A DNA stretch of 64,000 nucleotides, from contig JADJMI010000017.1 of NCBI GenBank assembly GCA_016709665.1, positions 1 to 64,000 of the forward strand. The letters run 5' to 3'. A model generated the notes under the pieces. The model saw nothing but the letters and a program-made list of their open reading frames with translations. It was not told the DNA's origin and searched no databases. The stretch is from Betaproteobacteria bacterium (GTDB lineage Bacteria; Pseudomonadota; Gammaproteobacteria; Burkholderiales; Usitatibacteraceae). Below are positions 37,198-46,010 of this stretch, in pieces; position 1 is the stretch's first letter, and every line of letters starts with the position of its first letter. The position numbers were made by a program, and so were the translations under genes.

Positions 37198-37628
37198 GCG
37201 TCTTCCGCGCTCTCGTCCGGAAGTCGCGTGCGCTCCATGATCACACCCACCTCCTCCACGTCGTCCAGCATGCCTGCCTTCGTGATCCTGACGCGAACGG
37301 CCGACGCACCGAATCGATGGAGTATCCTTTCCGAAACGGTTTCTGCGATCCGCTCGAGCAGCAAATTGCACTGGCCCGTCAGATGCTCCCTCACATCGGC
37401 GACGACCGCTGCGTAATCCACCGTGTCGTTCAAGCTGTCGCTTCTTCCGGCATCGCAACCGTCGGTCTCGATGTCGATGTCCATTCGCAAACGCCGGGGC
37501 CGGACACGCTCATTCTCGTGGACACCGACCGTGGTCTCGACTCCCATGCCCCGGATGATCACAACGTCCCGGCGACCCGTCCGACGGATACCCGCGTTCG
37601 AAATATCCAATGGTTCATTCATCCTCAT
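37194..37628 (-). CDS. FolB-like dihydroneopterin aldolase family protein
   Basis: The 144-residue protein matches the FolB/FolX fold (DVVIIRGMGVETTVGVHENERVRPRRLRMD; NDTVDYAAVVADVREHL; LLERIAETVSERIL). FolB makes a step of folate synthesis. The gene is wedged between fdhB (4 bases) and fdhA (GTGA overlap). Placement inside a formate dehydrogenase operon is odd and suggests either extra pterin supply or a repurposed aldolase acting on a C1-pterin. Neither can be told from sequence. Confidence 0.8.
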   Translation of the reverse strand: MRMNEPLDISNAGIRRTGRRDVVIIRGMGVETTVGVHENERVRPRRLRMDIDIETDGCDAGRSDSLNDTVDYAAVVADVREHLTGQCNLLLERIAETVSERILHRFGASAVRVRITKAGMLDDVEEVGVIMERTRLPDESAEDA

Positions 37629-37632
37629 CGAG

Positions 37633-39309
37633 TCACACCTCGCGCTGGAAGTACCTGATCACACAGCGGATCGGATTCTGTGCCGCCTGTCCCAAGCCGC
37701 AGATGGAGGCGTCCGCCATCGCCTGCGAGAGCTCGTCGAGGAGCGCCGCATCCCACTTCGGCGCCTCCATCAGTTTCGCCGCCTTCGCGGTGCCCACGCG
37801 GCAGGGCGTGCACTGGCCGCAGGACTCGTCCTCGAAGAAACGCATCATGTTGAGCGCGGCGTCGCGCGCCTTGTCCTGGTTCGAAAGCACGATCACCGCC
37901 GCCGAGCCGATGAAGCAGCCGTGCGGCTGCAGCGTGTCGAAGTCGAGCGGGATGTCGCCCATCGACGCCGGGAGGATGCCGCCCGAGGCGCCGCCGGGCA
38001 GGTAGGCGTAGAACTCGTGGCCCTCCAGCATCCCGCCGCAGTGCTCGGCGATGAGCTCCTTCACGGTGATGCCCGCCGGCGCGAGGTGCACGCCGGGCCG
38101 GTTCACGCGGCCCGAGACCGAGAAGGAGCGCAGCCCCTTGCGGCCGTTGCGGCCCTGGGAAGCGAACCACTCCGCGCCCTTCTCGAGGATCTCGCGCACC
38201 CAGAAGAGCGTCTCGAAGTTGTGCTCGAGCGTGGGCCGGCCGAAAACGCCGACCTGCGCCACGTACGGCGGCCGCAGCCGCGGCATGCCGCGCTTGCCCT
38301 CGATGGACTCGATCATCGCGGACTCCTCGCCGCAGATGTAAGCGCCGGCGCCCCGCCGCAAGTGAATTTCCGGGAGCGGGCCCGGCGGGTCGGCCTGGAG
38401 GGCGGCGATTTCCTTCTCGAGCGCCTCGCGGCAGGCGTGGTATTCGTCCCGCAAGTAGATCCAGATCTTCTCGACTCCCGTCGCCCAGGCGGCGACGAGC
38501 GTGCCCTCGAGGAAGCGGTGCGGGTCGCGCTCGAGGTAGTGGCGGTCCTTGAACGTGCCGGGCTCGCCTTCGTCGATGTTCACGGCCATGTAGCGCGGGC
38601 CGGCCTCGGCGCGCACGATGCGCCACTTGCGCCCCGTGGGGAAGCCCGCGCCGCCGAGCCCGCGGAGCCCGGCGTCCTCCATGGTCTTGAGCACCCCTTC
38701 CAGGTCGCGCTTGCCCGCGAGGCACCCGGCCCACAGCGCGTAGCCGCCGGCCTCGCGGTATTCCGCATACCCGATGTGCGAGATGCGCGGTGGCCGAACG
38801 ACCCCTTCCTTGACCACCGTCGCGACCTTCTCGGCGGTGGCGTCGCCGAAGGCGTTCTGGCCCACGCACACGGCGGGGGCCTCGGCGCAGCGCCCGATGC
38901 AGGGCGCGGCCACCACGCGCGTGTTCGGGCCCAGTGTGACCTTGAGCCGCTCGAGCAGGCCCTCGGCGCCGGCCATCCGGCAGGAGAGCGTGTCGCAGAC
39001 GCGCACCGTGAGCTTCGGCGGCGCCTCCTCGCCTTCCTTCACCACGTCAAAGTGGTGGTAGAAGGTCGCGACCTCGAAGACCTCCGCCTGGGAAAGCTTC
39101 ATGGCCTGCGCGAGCGCGGCCAGGTGCGCGGCCGAGAGGCTGCCGAAGCGGTCCTGCACCTTGTGCAGGTTCTCGATCAGGTACTCGGGCGCGCGCGGCG
39201 CATCCCCGAGCAGCGCGGCGATCTCGTCGCGCGCCGCGGCGTCGACCGCGCGACCCTTCGGGATCGGACGGACTGGTCGCAACCGTCCACCTGCGGTCCG
39301 GTCAGGCAT
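37633..39309 (-). CDS. fdhB: NAD-dependent formate dehydrogenase beta subunit (NuoE-NuoF fusion)
   Basis: In 558 residues the NuoE-like part (FYHHFD; VRVCDTLSCRMAGAE with CIGRC ligands, a thioredoxin-like 2Fe-2S domain) is joined to a NuoF-like part (GLGGAGFPTGRKW for NADH/FMN binding, GAGAYICGEESAMIE, and the 4Fe-4S ligand segment ESCGQCTPCRVG). It takes electrons from FdhA and reduces NAD. This domain order is that of FDH1-type beta subunits. Its start overlaps the end of metF by 8 bases. Confidence 0.93.
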   Translation of the reverse strand: MPDRTAGGRLRPVRPIPKGRAVDAAARDEIAALLGDAPRAPEYLIENLHKVQDRFGSLSAAHLAALAQAMKLSQAEVFEVATFYHHFDVVKEGEEAPPKLTVRVCDTLSCRMAGAEGLLERLKVTLGPNTRVVAAPCIGRCAEAPAVCVGQNAFGDATAEKVATVVKEGVVRPPRISHIGYAEYREAGGYALWAGCLAGKRDLEGVLKTMEDAGLRGLGGAGFPTGRKWRIVRAEAGPRYMAVNIDEGEPGTFKDRHYLERDPHRFLEGTLVAAWATGVEKIWIYLRDEYHACREALEKEIAALQADPPGPLPEIHLRRGAGAYICGEESAMIESIEGKRGMPRLRPPYVAQVGVFGRPTLEHNFETLFWVREILEKGAEWFASQGRNGRKGLRSFSVSGRVNRPGVHLAPAGITVKELIAEHCGGMLEGHEFYAYLPGGASGGILPASMGDIPLDFDTLQPHGCFIGSAAVIVLSNQDKARDAALNMMRFFEDESCGQCTPCRVGTAKAAKLMEAPKWDAALLDELSQAMADASICGLGQAAQNPIRCVIRYFQREV

Positions 39310-40879
39310 CACGAGGAATATGGTTGGACGGCACCGGAGAACGTTCGTCCCGCCTGGCCTGACCAGCATCCGGCCCCGGTAATCCCGGTTCTCCCCGATG
39401 CAATTGGACAATTGACGGCCCTTTCCCCGCGAAGTGCGCGGGCCAAGACGTCCGGTGGCGAATTTCATTCGGCACGGCCTGTATGAGCCATTCCCTAAGC
39501 TGGTACTCGATCCCAGCTGAAGCGGCAATTCGATACTTCCGGCTGTGGATGCACTCCCGGTCGCCGAACTCGCACCGGTTTAGCGTCGTACCTCCGCACG
39601 GACCATTTGCGAGTCCCTTGGGGCAGGTTTCCGGACACACGTACTGCGTCGCGTGCAGCCGGCACATTCCGCAGGTATCGCACCCGACCAAAGGGCGCTT
39701 GATCGCTCGTTCGGCCGTATGGAGGGCGCGCCCAGCAACAGTGTCCTCCCGACCATCCAGCGGCCTGAACAGCGCACCGAGGCATGCCGCGATCGGCCCC
39801 CTGTCGAATATGGCGGTGTGCACCGCGTCGAGGACGAGGAACCGTGCCCGCTCCGCCAAAGTGGCGCGGTGCCGATGGGGGTCTCCGAAACGCCAGCCGT
39901 GTCCCTGGGGTGCCGGATCGGCGATTTCCCCGTCGCTCCCGGTCATGGCCTCCTTCCAGGCTTCATCCCAAGTCACTTGGTCCGGGCAGTCTGCCTTTGC
40001 GCTCTCGACGGCTTCCTCGAGCGCCAAGACCTTTTCCGGCGCGTGCAGGCCGGTGATCTGGACTCCCGCGTATCCGGCAAGCTCGACCCCCACGATCTGG
40101 AGCGCTAGTCGGCGCAGGATACGAGCCGAACCGCGATCGGGCAGCCGCTCGGCCTCCGCGTCCAGGAGGTTCATGAGGGAATCGGTGATAGTGATTCCCG
40201 CCAACTGGTTCCTGCGCATGTGGCGAGCACGCGCCGCCGAGAGCAAGAGCACGTTCGCTACCAGCGGCACCGCCCGGTTCTCGCTCACAACCTGAACCGC
40301 CTCCCGGAGCTTGACCGGATCGAAGCCGATCTGCGTAATGACGAGGTTCGCGCCCGCCCCGACCTTCTTCTCTAGCTTCATGTACTGCGCCATGCCCTCT
40401 TCCTCGCAGTACTTAAAGGGATTCAGCGCGCCGGCGATAATCCACTCGGGACAGAGCGCACGCACCCGGTGGATCGCCGGCACTGACTCCAGATACCGGA
40501 CCCGGCCGGTCACTGGCTCCTGCTTGACCCGGTCTCCCGTGAGGACGAGTATGTTTGATAGGTCATTCGCCCTCATGCGGTCAATGACGCGCTCTAGGTC
40601 AGCCGTCTCCCGGCCTTTCCCGGAGAAATGGACGAGCGGTTGCTTCCCGGTCGTGTCCAGAAGACTGGAGGCCGCTGCGACTGGCTCTGGATCCCTTTCC
40701 GAAACAACCCGGTCGGTCACTGCGAACGTGACGAGAATGGGGGTCGTCCGCATCACGGCCGCGATCCCGCCCAACTTGCTGAGATCGTCCCTAAGGATCC
40801 TGTCGACCGAAGGAATGAATTCCAGGGACCAGAAAAAGCGGCGCTGCGCCAAGGCCTCCGCAAGGGCGTTGACCGTCAC
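39302..40879 (-). CDS. metF: methylene-THF reductase with C-terminal MetV-like (MTHFR_C) domain
   Basis: The first 290 residues form a MetF TIM barrel (SLEFIPSVDRIL near the N-terminus; LVITQIGFDPVKLREAV). The C-terminal part, about 380-450, is a cysteine-rich MTHFR_C/MetV-like domain (CDTCGMCRLHATQYVC, CPETCPKGLANGPCGG, FGDRECIHSRKY). MetF interconverts methylene- and methyl-THF; in acetogens MetV is a separate partner. Here both are one polypeptide of 525 residues. The start is GTG 40879 overlapping the ABC gene stop. In this operon it could oxidise methyl-THF to methylene-THF. Confidence 0.87.
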   Translation of the reverse strand: MTVNALAEALAQRRFFWSLEFIPSVDRILRDDLSKLGGIAAVMRTTPILVTFAVTDRVVSERDPEPVAAASSLLDTTGKQPLVHFSGKGRETADLERVIDRMRANDLSNILVLTGDRVKQEPVTGRVRYLESVPAIHRVRALCPEWIIAGALNPFKYCEEEGMAQYMKLEKKVGAGANLVITQIGFDPVKLREAVQVVSENRAVPLVANVLLLSAARARHMRRNQLAGITITDSLMNLLDAEAERLPDRGSARILRRLALQIVGVELAGYAGVQITGLHAPEKVLALEEAVESAKADCPDQVTWDEAWKEAMTGSDGEIADPAPQGHGWRFGDPHRHRATLAERARFLVLDAVHTAIFDRGPIAACLGALFRPLDGREDTVAGRALHTAERAIKRPLVGCDTCGMCRLHATQYVCPETCPKGLANGPCGGTTLNRCEFGDRECIHSRKYRIAASAGIEYQLREWLIQAVPNEIRHRTSWPAHFAGKGPSIVQLHRGEPGLPGPDAGQARRDERSPVPSNHIPRDA

Positions 40880-41736
40880 CGCATCGACCTCTGCGCCGCC
40901 ATGAGTCGATCCAGTTCGGCGGAGGCCGCCGTTCCCTTGACGAACCCCTTGAGAGCCTCCTCATACAGCAACTGCAGCGTAGCGCCCTTGAGCTCCGCGA
41001 ACTGCGGCAGCGTCTGCATCTGGAAGGTGCGGGGCCTCGGCAGGAAAACATCCAGGATCGACTTAACTGCAGTGGGTTTGTAGCTGAGCACGATGACTCG
41101 GTCTGCGAGCAGGATCGCCTCGTCCACTTCCGAAGTCACGAACAGTGTCGTGATGCCCTCGTCCTCGAACAACCTGAGGAAATACTCCTGCATCAGACCT
41201 CGCGACATGTGATCGAGCCCGCGGAAGGGTTCGTCGAGAAGCAGAACCTTCGGCCGATTGATAAGGGCCCTGGCCACCTCCGCGCGACGCTGCATTCCGC
41301 CGGAGACCTGGTCAGTGAACCGGTGCTCGAATCCGGTGAGCCCAACCTTCGAGAGCAATGCACGGGCTTGCTCGTGGGCGGACAACTTGGGCACCCCCGC
41401 CTGGATCGGGCCGAATGCGATGTTGTCGATCAGCGTCATCCACGGAAATAGCGTCGTCTCCTGGAACACGACCATACGGTCCGCTCCGGGCCCAGTTACG
41501 CGGGTACCGTCAATCTCCACCTCGCCAACACTGGGCGTCGCGTAGCCGGCGATGAGATTTACCAGCGTGCTCTTGCCGGACCCTGAGGGCCCGATGAGCA
41601 CATTGAGCCTTCCGGGAAGCACATCGAACGTGCAGTCCTTCAGGATTATCTCGGGCCTGCCTGCCCGGGCGAAGACCTTGCCGACTTCGCTCACCCGCAC
41701 GTGGCCAACGGATCCCTTCCTTCGGTCTTCTCTCAT
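40876..41736 (-). CDS. ABC transporter ATPase of the nitrate/sulfonate/taurine type
   Basis: The protein has Walker A (GPSGSGKS), signature VSGGMQRR and Walker B (VLLLDEPFRGLD). It is the second of two ATPases in the operon, with two permeases and one binding protein upstream. Signature and C-terminus resemble those of the SsuB/TauB family. It energises an inner-membrane importer whose substrate is unknown. Confidence 0.9.
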   Translation of the reverse strand: MREDRRKGSVGHVRVSEVGKVFARAGRPEIILKDCTFDVLPGRLNVLIGPSGSGKSTLVNLIAGYATPSVGEVEIDGTRVTGPGADRMVVFQETTLFPWMTLIDNIAFGPIQAGVPKLSAHEQARALLSKVGLTGFEHRFTDQVSGGMQRRAEVARALINRPKVLLLDEPFRGLDHMSRGLMQEYFLRLFEDEGITTLFVTSEVDEAILLADRVIVLSYKPTAVKSILDVFLPRPRTFQMQTLPQFAELKGATLQLLYEEALKGFVKGTAASAELDRLMAAQRSMR

Positions 41737-41751
41737 GTGGGACTCCGTCGC

Positions 41752-43017
41752 CTACGCCAATTCACGCTCGCCGGCGGCGAACGCCTTGACCGCCTCCTCA
41801 TGGACCGCCTCGATCGCTTCCTCCTTGAGCCTGAGGAATTCCGGCGCCGTGAGCAAATCCATCGTCCGCGGCCGCGGCAAGTCCACGGCAATCGTCTGCT
41901 TGATGCGCCCGGGACGTGTCGTCATCACGAGAACTCGGTCCGCCAGGAATATGGCCTCTTCGAGGTCGTGCGTGATAAACAGGACCGTCTTTGCGGAGAG
42001 GTCATAGAGCTCGAGCAGCGCGTTGTGCGTCACCGTCTTCGTCAGCGCGTCCAATCCCCGGAAGGGCTCGTCGAGCAGGATCACCTTCGGATCGTTGACC
42101 AGCGCCCGGATGATTTCCACTCTTCGGCACATCCCCGACGAAATGGCGCCCGGGTAGAGGTCCTCGATGTCAGCGAGCCCGACACGCGTGAGCATTTCGC
42201 GAGCCTTTTCGAGCGCGGTCTTCTCGTTCATGCGTCGCTGGACGATGGGCCCACGCACCAGGTTTTCCCGAATTGTGGCCCATGGAAAGAGCGCGCCATT
42301 CTGAAAGACGACGATTCGATCCGGGCCCGGCCTGGGACTCATGCCGGGGCGGTTGATCCATTCCCCGTCTAGCTCGATCCCACCCGAAGTAAGCGAGTCG
42401 AAACCAGCAATCGCATTGAGCAGAGTCGACTTGCCACACCCCGACGGGCCGACTATCGCGCAGAACTCTCCGGGTCGGATCTCGATGGAGCAATCGTCGA
42501 CGGCCACCACGCTCTTCCCGAGCGGATCGTAGACCTTACCGACGTTTCGCAACGACACCCATCCAGAGCGTGCGGCAACTCCACGCTCATGGGCGGCAAA
42601 GGTGCGGGTGAGTGCCTGCAGCAGCTCGTGGCCCGCCCGCCCCGCGCTCCGCGCGAGCGCCTGGAACGCATGGCCATTGACCGCGAGCACCCGGGTCCGG
42701 ATTTCGCAGCGGGCCGATATCACCCGCCTCGGCATACCCTGCACCAGTGCCGCGAAGCCAAAAAGCTGGCCGGGAGTGGCCACCTCCCGTGCAATCGAAT
42801 ACTGCGACTCCGCAGCCTGGACCTCCGGGTGTCCGATCCGGCCATCTATCAGCAGGTAGAAATCCTCGGCAGTGTCGTTCTTCGCATAGATGAATTCCCC
42901 GCGGTCGAACGTCAATTCTGTGGCTGTCGCAGTCGCCTCCGACAGCAGGCCCGCCGGCGCGTCCTTCAGAAAAGGATTTGAGCGAAAAAGCGCGAGACGC
43001 TCGTCCAGGTCAAGCAT
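41752..43017 (-). CDS. ABC transporter ATPase with N-terminal cyclic-nucleotide-binding-type domain
   Basis: Residues about 1-140 form a Crp-like cNMP-binding beta-roll (FDRGEFIYAKNDTAEDFYLLIDGRIG; ATPGQLFGFAALVQG), and the remaining 280 a TauB/SsuB-like ATPase with Walker A GPSGCGKS, a weak signature ISSGMCRR and Walker B VILLDEPFRGLD. A nucleotide-binding domain on an ABC ATPase suggests that import is gated by a small ligand. The signature SSGMC, in place of SGGQ, may mean a weaker site, so the two ATPases would form an asymmetric pair. Both points are inference. Confidence 0.85.
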   Translation of the reverse strand: MLDLDERLALFRSNPFLKDAPAGLLSEATATATELTFDRGEFIYAKNDTAEDFYLLIDGRIGHPEVQAAESQYSIAREVATPGQLFGFAALVQGMPRRVISARCEIRTRVLAVNGHAFQALARSAGRAGHELLQALTRTFAAHERGVAARSGWVSLRNVGKVYDPLGKSVVAVDDCSIEIRPGEFCAIVGPSGCGKSTLLNAIAGFDSLTSGGIELDGEWINRPGMSPRPGPDRIVVFQNGALFPWATIRENLVRGPIVQRRMNEKTALEKAREMLTRVGLADIEDLYPGAISSGMCRRVEIIRALVNDPKVILLDEPFRGLDALTKTVTHNALLELYDLSAKTVLFITHDLEEAIFLADRVLVMTTRPGRIKQTIAVDLPRPRTMDLLTAPEFLRLKEEAIEAVHEEAVKAFAAGERELA

Positions 43018-43029
43018 GCCCTGCCCTCC

Positions 43030-43833
43030 CTATCGTCCGCGCCGCCATGGCATCGCGTTCCTACCAATCCAGCCCATGATCCCGCTGGAGACCATTCCGG
43101 CAACTCCGATCGAGAGCATGCCAACCACGATGCCCACCAGCGACTGGCTCATGTACGCGTTCCATGTCAGGTAGCCGAGCCCCAGTTGTGCGGACGCCAT
43201 TTCGGCCGCGATTACGACTTCCCAGGTAATGCCGATGGCTATCGACAGCCCGGTGAAGAGCGCGGGAAGCGCTCCCGGCACCATGACACGCCAGAAGAGC
43301 GTCGCCTGGCCGGCTCCGAGAGACCTCGCAGCCTGGATATAGCGGATGTCGATGCGATCGATGCCTGCCAGGATGTTTATGAAGATGGGGAAGAAGGCGC
43401 CCAGGAATGTGAGAAACACCATCGTCGCTTCCGGGCTCGGCCAGAACAGGATGGACAGCGGGAGCCACGCGAGTGGGGGAATCGGCCGGAGCACTTCGAG
43501 AATCGGGAAGCCTGCCATGCGCAATTTCCTGGACATGCCCATGGAGACGCCTATCGAAATCGCCAGGATGGCCGCAACAAGGAAACCGAGAAAGACCCGC
43601 CGCGAGCTCGCAAGCCAGGAAAGCCAGTAGCCCTCCTGTTCCATCTGCTGGGGAACAGCGCGCACAACGTCGACCGGCCCTGGGAGCAACGCAAAGAGTC
43701 CGATCCACTTGAGCACCTGCCAGACGACGAAGAAGGACGCTATGCCGATCGCCCCCTGCCAAAGGACGGGGTCGCGCAACGCGCGCACCACCCTCTCGGC
43801 GGCACGTCCACCTCCCGTATGAACTTCCGTCAT
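43030..43833 (-). CDS. ABC transporter permease (SsuC/TauC type)
   Basis: The permease has about six membrane helices and the EAA-like loop (AARSLGAGQATLFWRVMVPGALPALFTGL). It is preceded by an ATGA overlap with the other permease and followed by the cNMP-ATPase 12 bases on. ATG 43833 is chosen for this overlap; an earlier ATG (43863) is in frame. Confidence 0.88.
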   Translation of the reverse strand: MTEVHTGGGRAAERVVRALRDPVLWQGAIGIASFFVVWQVLKWIGLFALLPGPVDVVRAVPQQMEQEGYWLSWLASSRRVFLGFLVAAILAISIGVSMGMSRKLRMAGFPILEVLRPIPPLAWLPLSILFWPSPEATMVFLTFLGAFFPIFINILAGIDRIDIRYIQAARSLGAGQATLFWRVMVPGALPALFTGLSIAIGITWEVVIAAEMASAQLGLGYLTWNAYMSQSLVGIVVGMLSIGVAGMVSSGIMGWIGRNAMPWRRGR

Positions 43834-44747
43834 GCGCCGCCCCCCTGCCCCTTGACGTGCCATGCCATCATCAGTTCACCGACCTTGCGGATAAGCGCGC
43901 TCGAGGCCCAGCCCAATACCCCGAGCGTGATCATGCCGATAAAGATGTTCGGCAGTGCCAGCTGCGTGTAGCCGTCGAGGATCAGATATCCGAGCCCTGA
44001 TCGACCTGCGATGAGCTCCCCGCCGACCAAGGAAAACCAGGCAACGCCCATCGCGATCTGGAGACCGGTGAAGATGAAAGGCAATGCCCCCGGAATGACC
44101 ACGCGACGCAGCACGTCCACGCGCCGGTACCCGAGGCACGCGGCAGCTCGGAAGTACGTCTCCGGAATCGATCGGACCCCGAGATAGGTATTGAGGACCG
44201 TAGCGAAGAACGACGCCAGGAGAGTCACGAAGATCACGGCCATCTCGGTCTCGGGCAGTGCCAGCACGGCGAGCGGAACCCACGCGAGAGGCGGAATGGG
44301 TCGCAGCATCTCCACGACCGGGAAAAGCGTGTTGCGCCCGAACCGGCTCCAGCCAAGGAGAATTCCAAGTGGCGCGCCCACGCCGACGGAAATCGCGAAC
44401 GCCGTGTACACGCGAAGTACGCTGACCCAAATGTGGCCGTAATACTCCGGTATAAACACCGAGATGCCGTACTGGGGCACCTCGCTGATCCACTGCCCGA
44501 ACAGCAGTGCGGGGTTGGGGATGTAGTTGAACCGTGGCGGGACAATGACCGCCGTCAGCAAGTACCAAAGCCCGAAGAAGATTCCGAAGCCCAGCAGCGC
44601 GTAGCGCAGGGCCTGGGCTCTGGAGGCTTTCCTTAACCGGGCGCGCCAGTCGCCCGCCTGGACAGGCCAGTCAGGCGACGCTCTAAGACGGGCGTCGTAG
44701 CCGCCGTCGACCTGGGCCGCGCCGAGCGAAGAGTTGGTGACGGCCAC
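43830..44747 (-). CDS. ABC transporter permease (SsuC/TauC type)
   Basis: This 305-residue permease is homologous to the next gene (EMLRPIPPLAWVPLAVL against EVLRPIPPLAWLPLSIL), so the pair arose by duplication and probably forms a heterodimer. The EAA loop is AAACLGYRRVDVLRRVVIPGALPFIF. The start is GTG 44747, six bases after the binding-protein stop. Confidence 0.88.
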   Translation of the reverse strand: MAVTNSSLGAAQVDGGYDARLRASPDWPVQAGDWRARLRKASRAQALRYALLGFGIFFGLWYLLTAVIVPPRFNYIPNPALLFGQWISEVPQYGISVFIPEYYGHIWVSVLRVYTAFAISVGVGAPLGILLGWSRFGRNTLFPVVEMLRPIPPLAWVPLAVLALPETEMAVIFVTLLASFFATVLNTYLGVRSIPETYFRAAACLGYRRVDVLRRVVIPGALPFIFTGLQIAMGVAWFSLVGGELIAGRSGLGYLILDGYTQLALPNIFIGMITLGVLGWASSALIRKVGELMMAWHVKGQGGGA

Positions 44748-44753
44748 GACCGC

Positions 44754-45926
44754 CTACTTCTTGCCGCCAACGATGAGGTGGTCACCCTTGAACGGATTCG
44801 CATCGCTCGTGGCGATCTCGAACAGGCCCTTCGAGGGATCGAGGCCCAGTTCGCGGAAGGCCTGCTTCACCAGGTCGTCGCGAATCCCCTCCGGATGGAA
44901 GGTTGCTTCTTGAACGATCTTGAGTTCTCGCAGGAACGCGTGGCCGCGCTCGAGCATCGCCCTCGCGCGCCCGGTAATGGACATCTCTGCATAGAGTCCG
45001 ATGGGAGCAGCACTGATCGCGGCAGGCGGTTTTCCATAAATCGCGTGCCAGAGAGTCTCGCGCGAATAGTCCGGCAGTTCCCTCTTGACGAGATTGATCG
45101 TTTCGACAGGGTTGTCCCGAATAAAGTAGAGGGCTTCGATGTTCGCCTTGAGCCAGGCCACCGCGGCTGCCCTGTTCGCCTCGATGAAGTCCTTACGCAT
45201 GAGAACGGTGTTTGCATCCTCTTCACCATACGGCGCCACGGACGCCGCGTAGCGACCGTGCCCGTCCGCCACTGCCTTTGCAACGTGCGGCTCGTAAAGG
45301 AAGGCTGCGTCGATTCGCTTGGCTTGGAGGCTTGTCACGATCACTTCGCCCTGCATCTGCTGCCAAGTGACCTTGACGCCCTCCTTCTTCAGCATGTGCT
45401 GTCCGAGGCGGTCCGCGCAGCTCCCCTTGGGCACTCCGACCGTTTTCCCGTCCAGCCACTTGATCGCCTCCCGATGATCCTTGAACTGCGGGGCATCACT
45501 GCGGACCATCATCAATCCGCACATGCGGCCCGGTGACATCTCGTTGACTGCCACGATGCTCACGGGAGCGAGGTCGCGCTTGGTGGTCGCGACGATCGAT
45601 GGGTTGTCACCGATATAGCCCACGTTCTGCTTGTTGGCGACGAGGTCCGTGATGACGGGAGGCCCTTGGAGGTTCCTTTTCCAATCCACGGTGCTGCCCT
45701 TTGGGAGCCACTTTTCCCAGAGCTTCGTCTCCTTTAGGACGACGGTGTCCCAGGCACCCGTCCAAGCGAGCCAGTAGTTCGTCCGGATCGTCACTGCCGG
45801 GCCGGTTGCGTTGGCGGCCTTGGCCGAGATGGACTTCCACGTCGCGGCCGCATTGTCCGCTGCGTGAATCGATCCGACACCAACAATGATCGAGCAGGCA
45901 GCAATGAAGCGAATGTGAGATTTCAT
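44754..45926 (-). CDS. substrate-binding protein of the NMT1/TauA/SsuA family
   Basis: The 390-residue protein has a signal peptide (residues 1-22) and the TauA-like core (TDLVANKQNVGYIGDNPSI; WLDGKTVGVPKGSCADRLGQHML). It would bind the imported compound in the periplasm. Family substrates include nitrate, alkanesulfonates, taurine, pyrimidine precursors and aromatic acids, so the ligand cannot be named. It is first of the transporter genes, after the PanB-like gene. Confidence 0.88.
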   Translation of the reverse strand: MKSHIRFIAACSIIVGVGSIHAADNAAATWKSISAKAANATGPAVTIRTNYWLAWTGAWDTVVLKETKLWEKWLPKGSTVDWKRNLQGPPVITDLVANKQNVGYIGDNPSIVATTKRDLAPVSIVAVNEMSPGRMCGLMMVRSDAPQFKDHREAIKWLDGKTVGVPKGSCADRLGQHMLKKEGVKVTWQQMQGEVIVTSLQAKRIDAAFLYEPHVAKAVADGHGRYAASVAPYGEEDANTVLMRKDFIEANRAAAVAWLKANIEALYFIRDNPVETINLVKRELPDYSRETLWHAIYGKPPAAISAAPIGLYAEMSITGRARAMLERGHAFLRELKIVQEATFHPEGIRDDLVKQAFRELGLDPSKGLFEIATSDANPFKGDHLIVGGKK

Positions 45927-46010
45927 GCCAGATCTCCTCCGTCTAGGTTTGAAGACGGCAAACCGATGGCGCGGAACCGCGGCTTGCCGAGTACTACGTT
46001 GCCCATCTTC

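Noticed and set aside
37423..39486. Long plus-strand frame over fdhB
   Set aside because: Shadow of the GC-rich fdhB gene on the minus strand.
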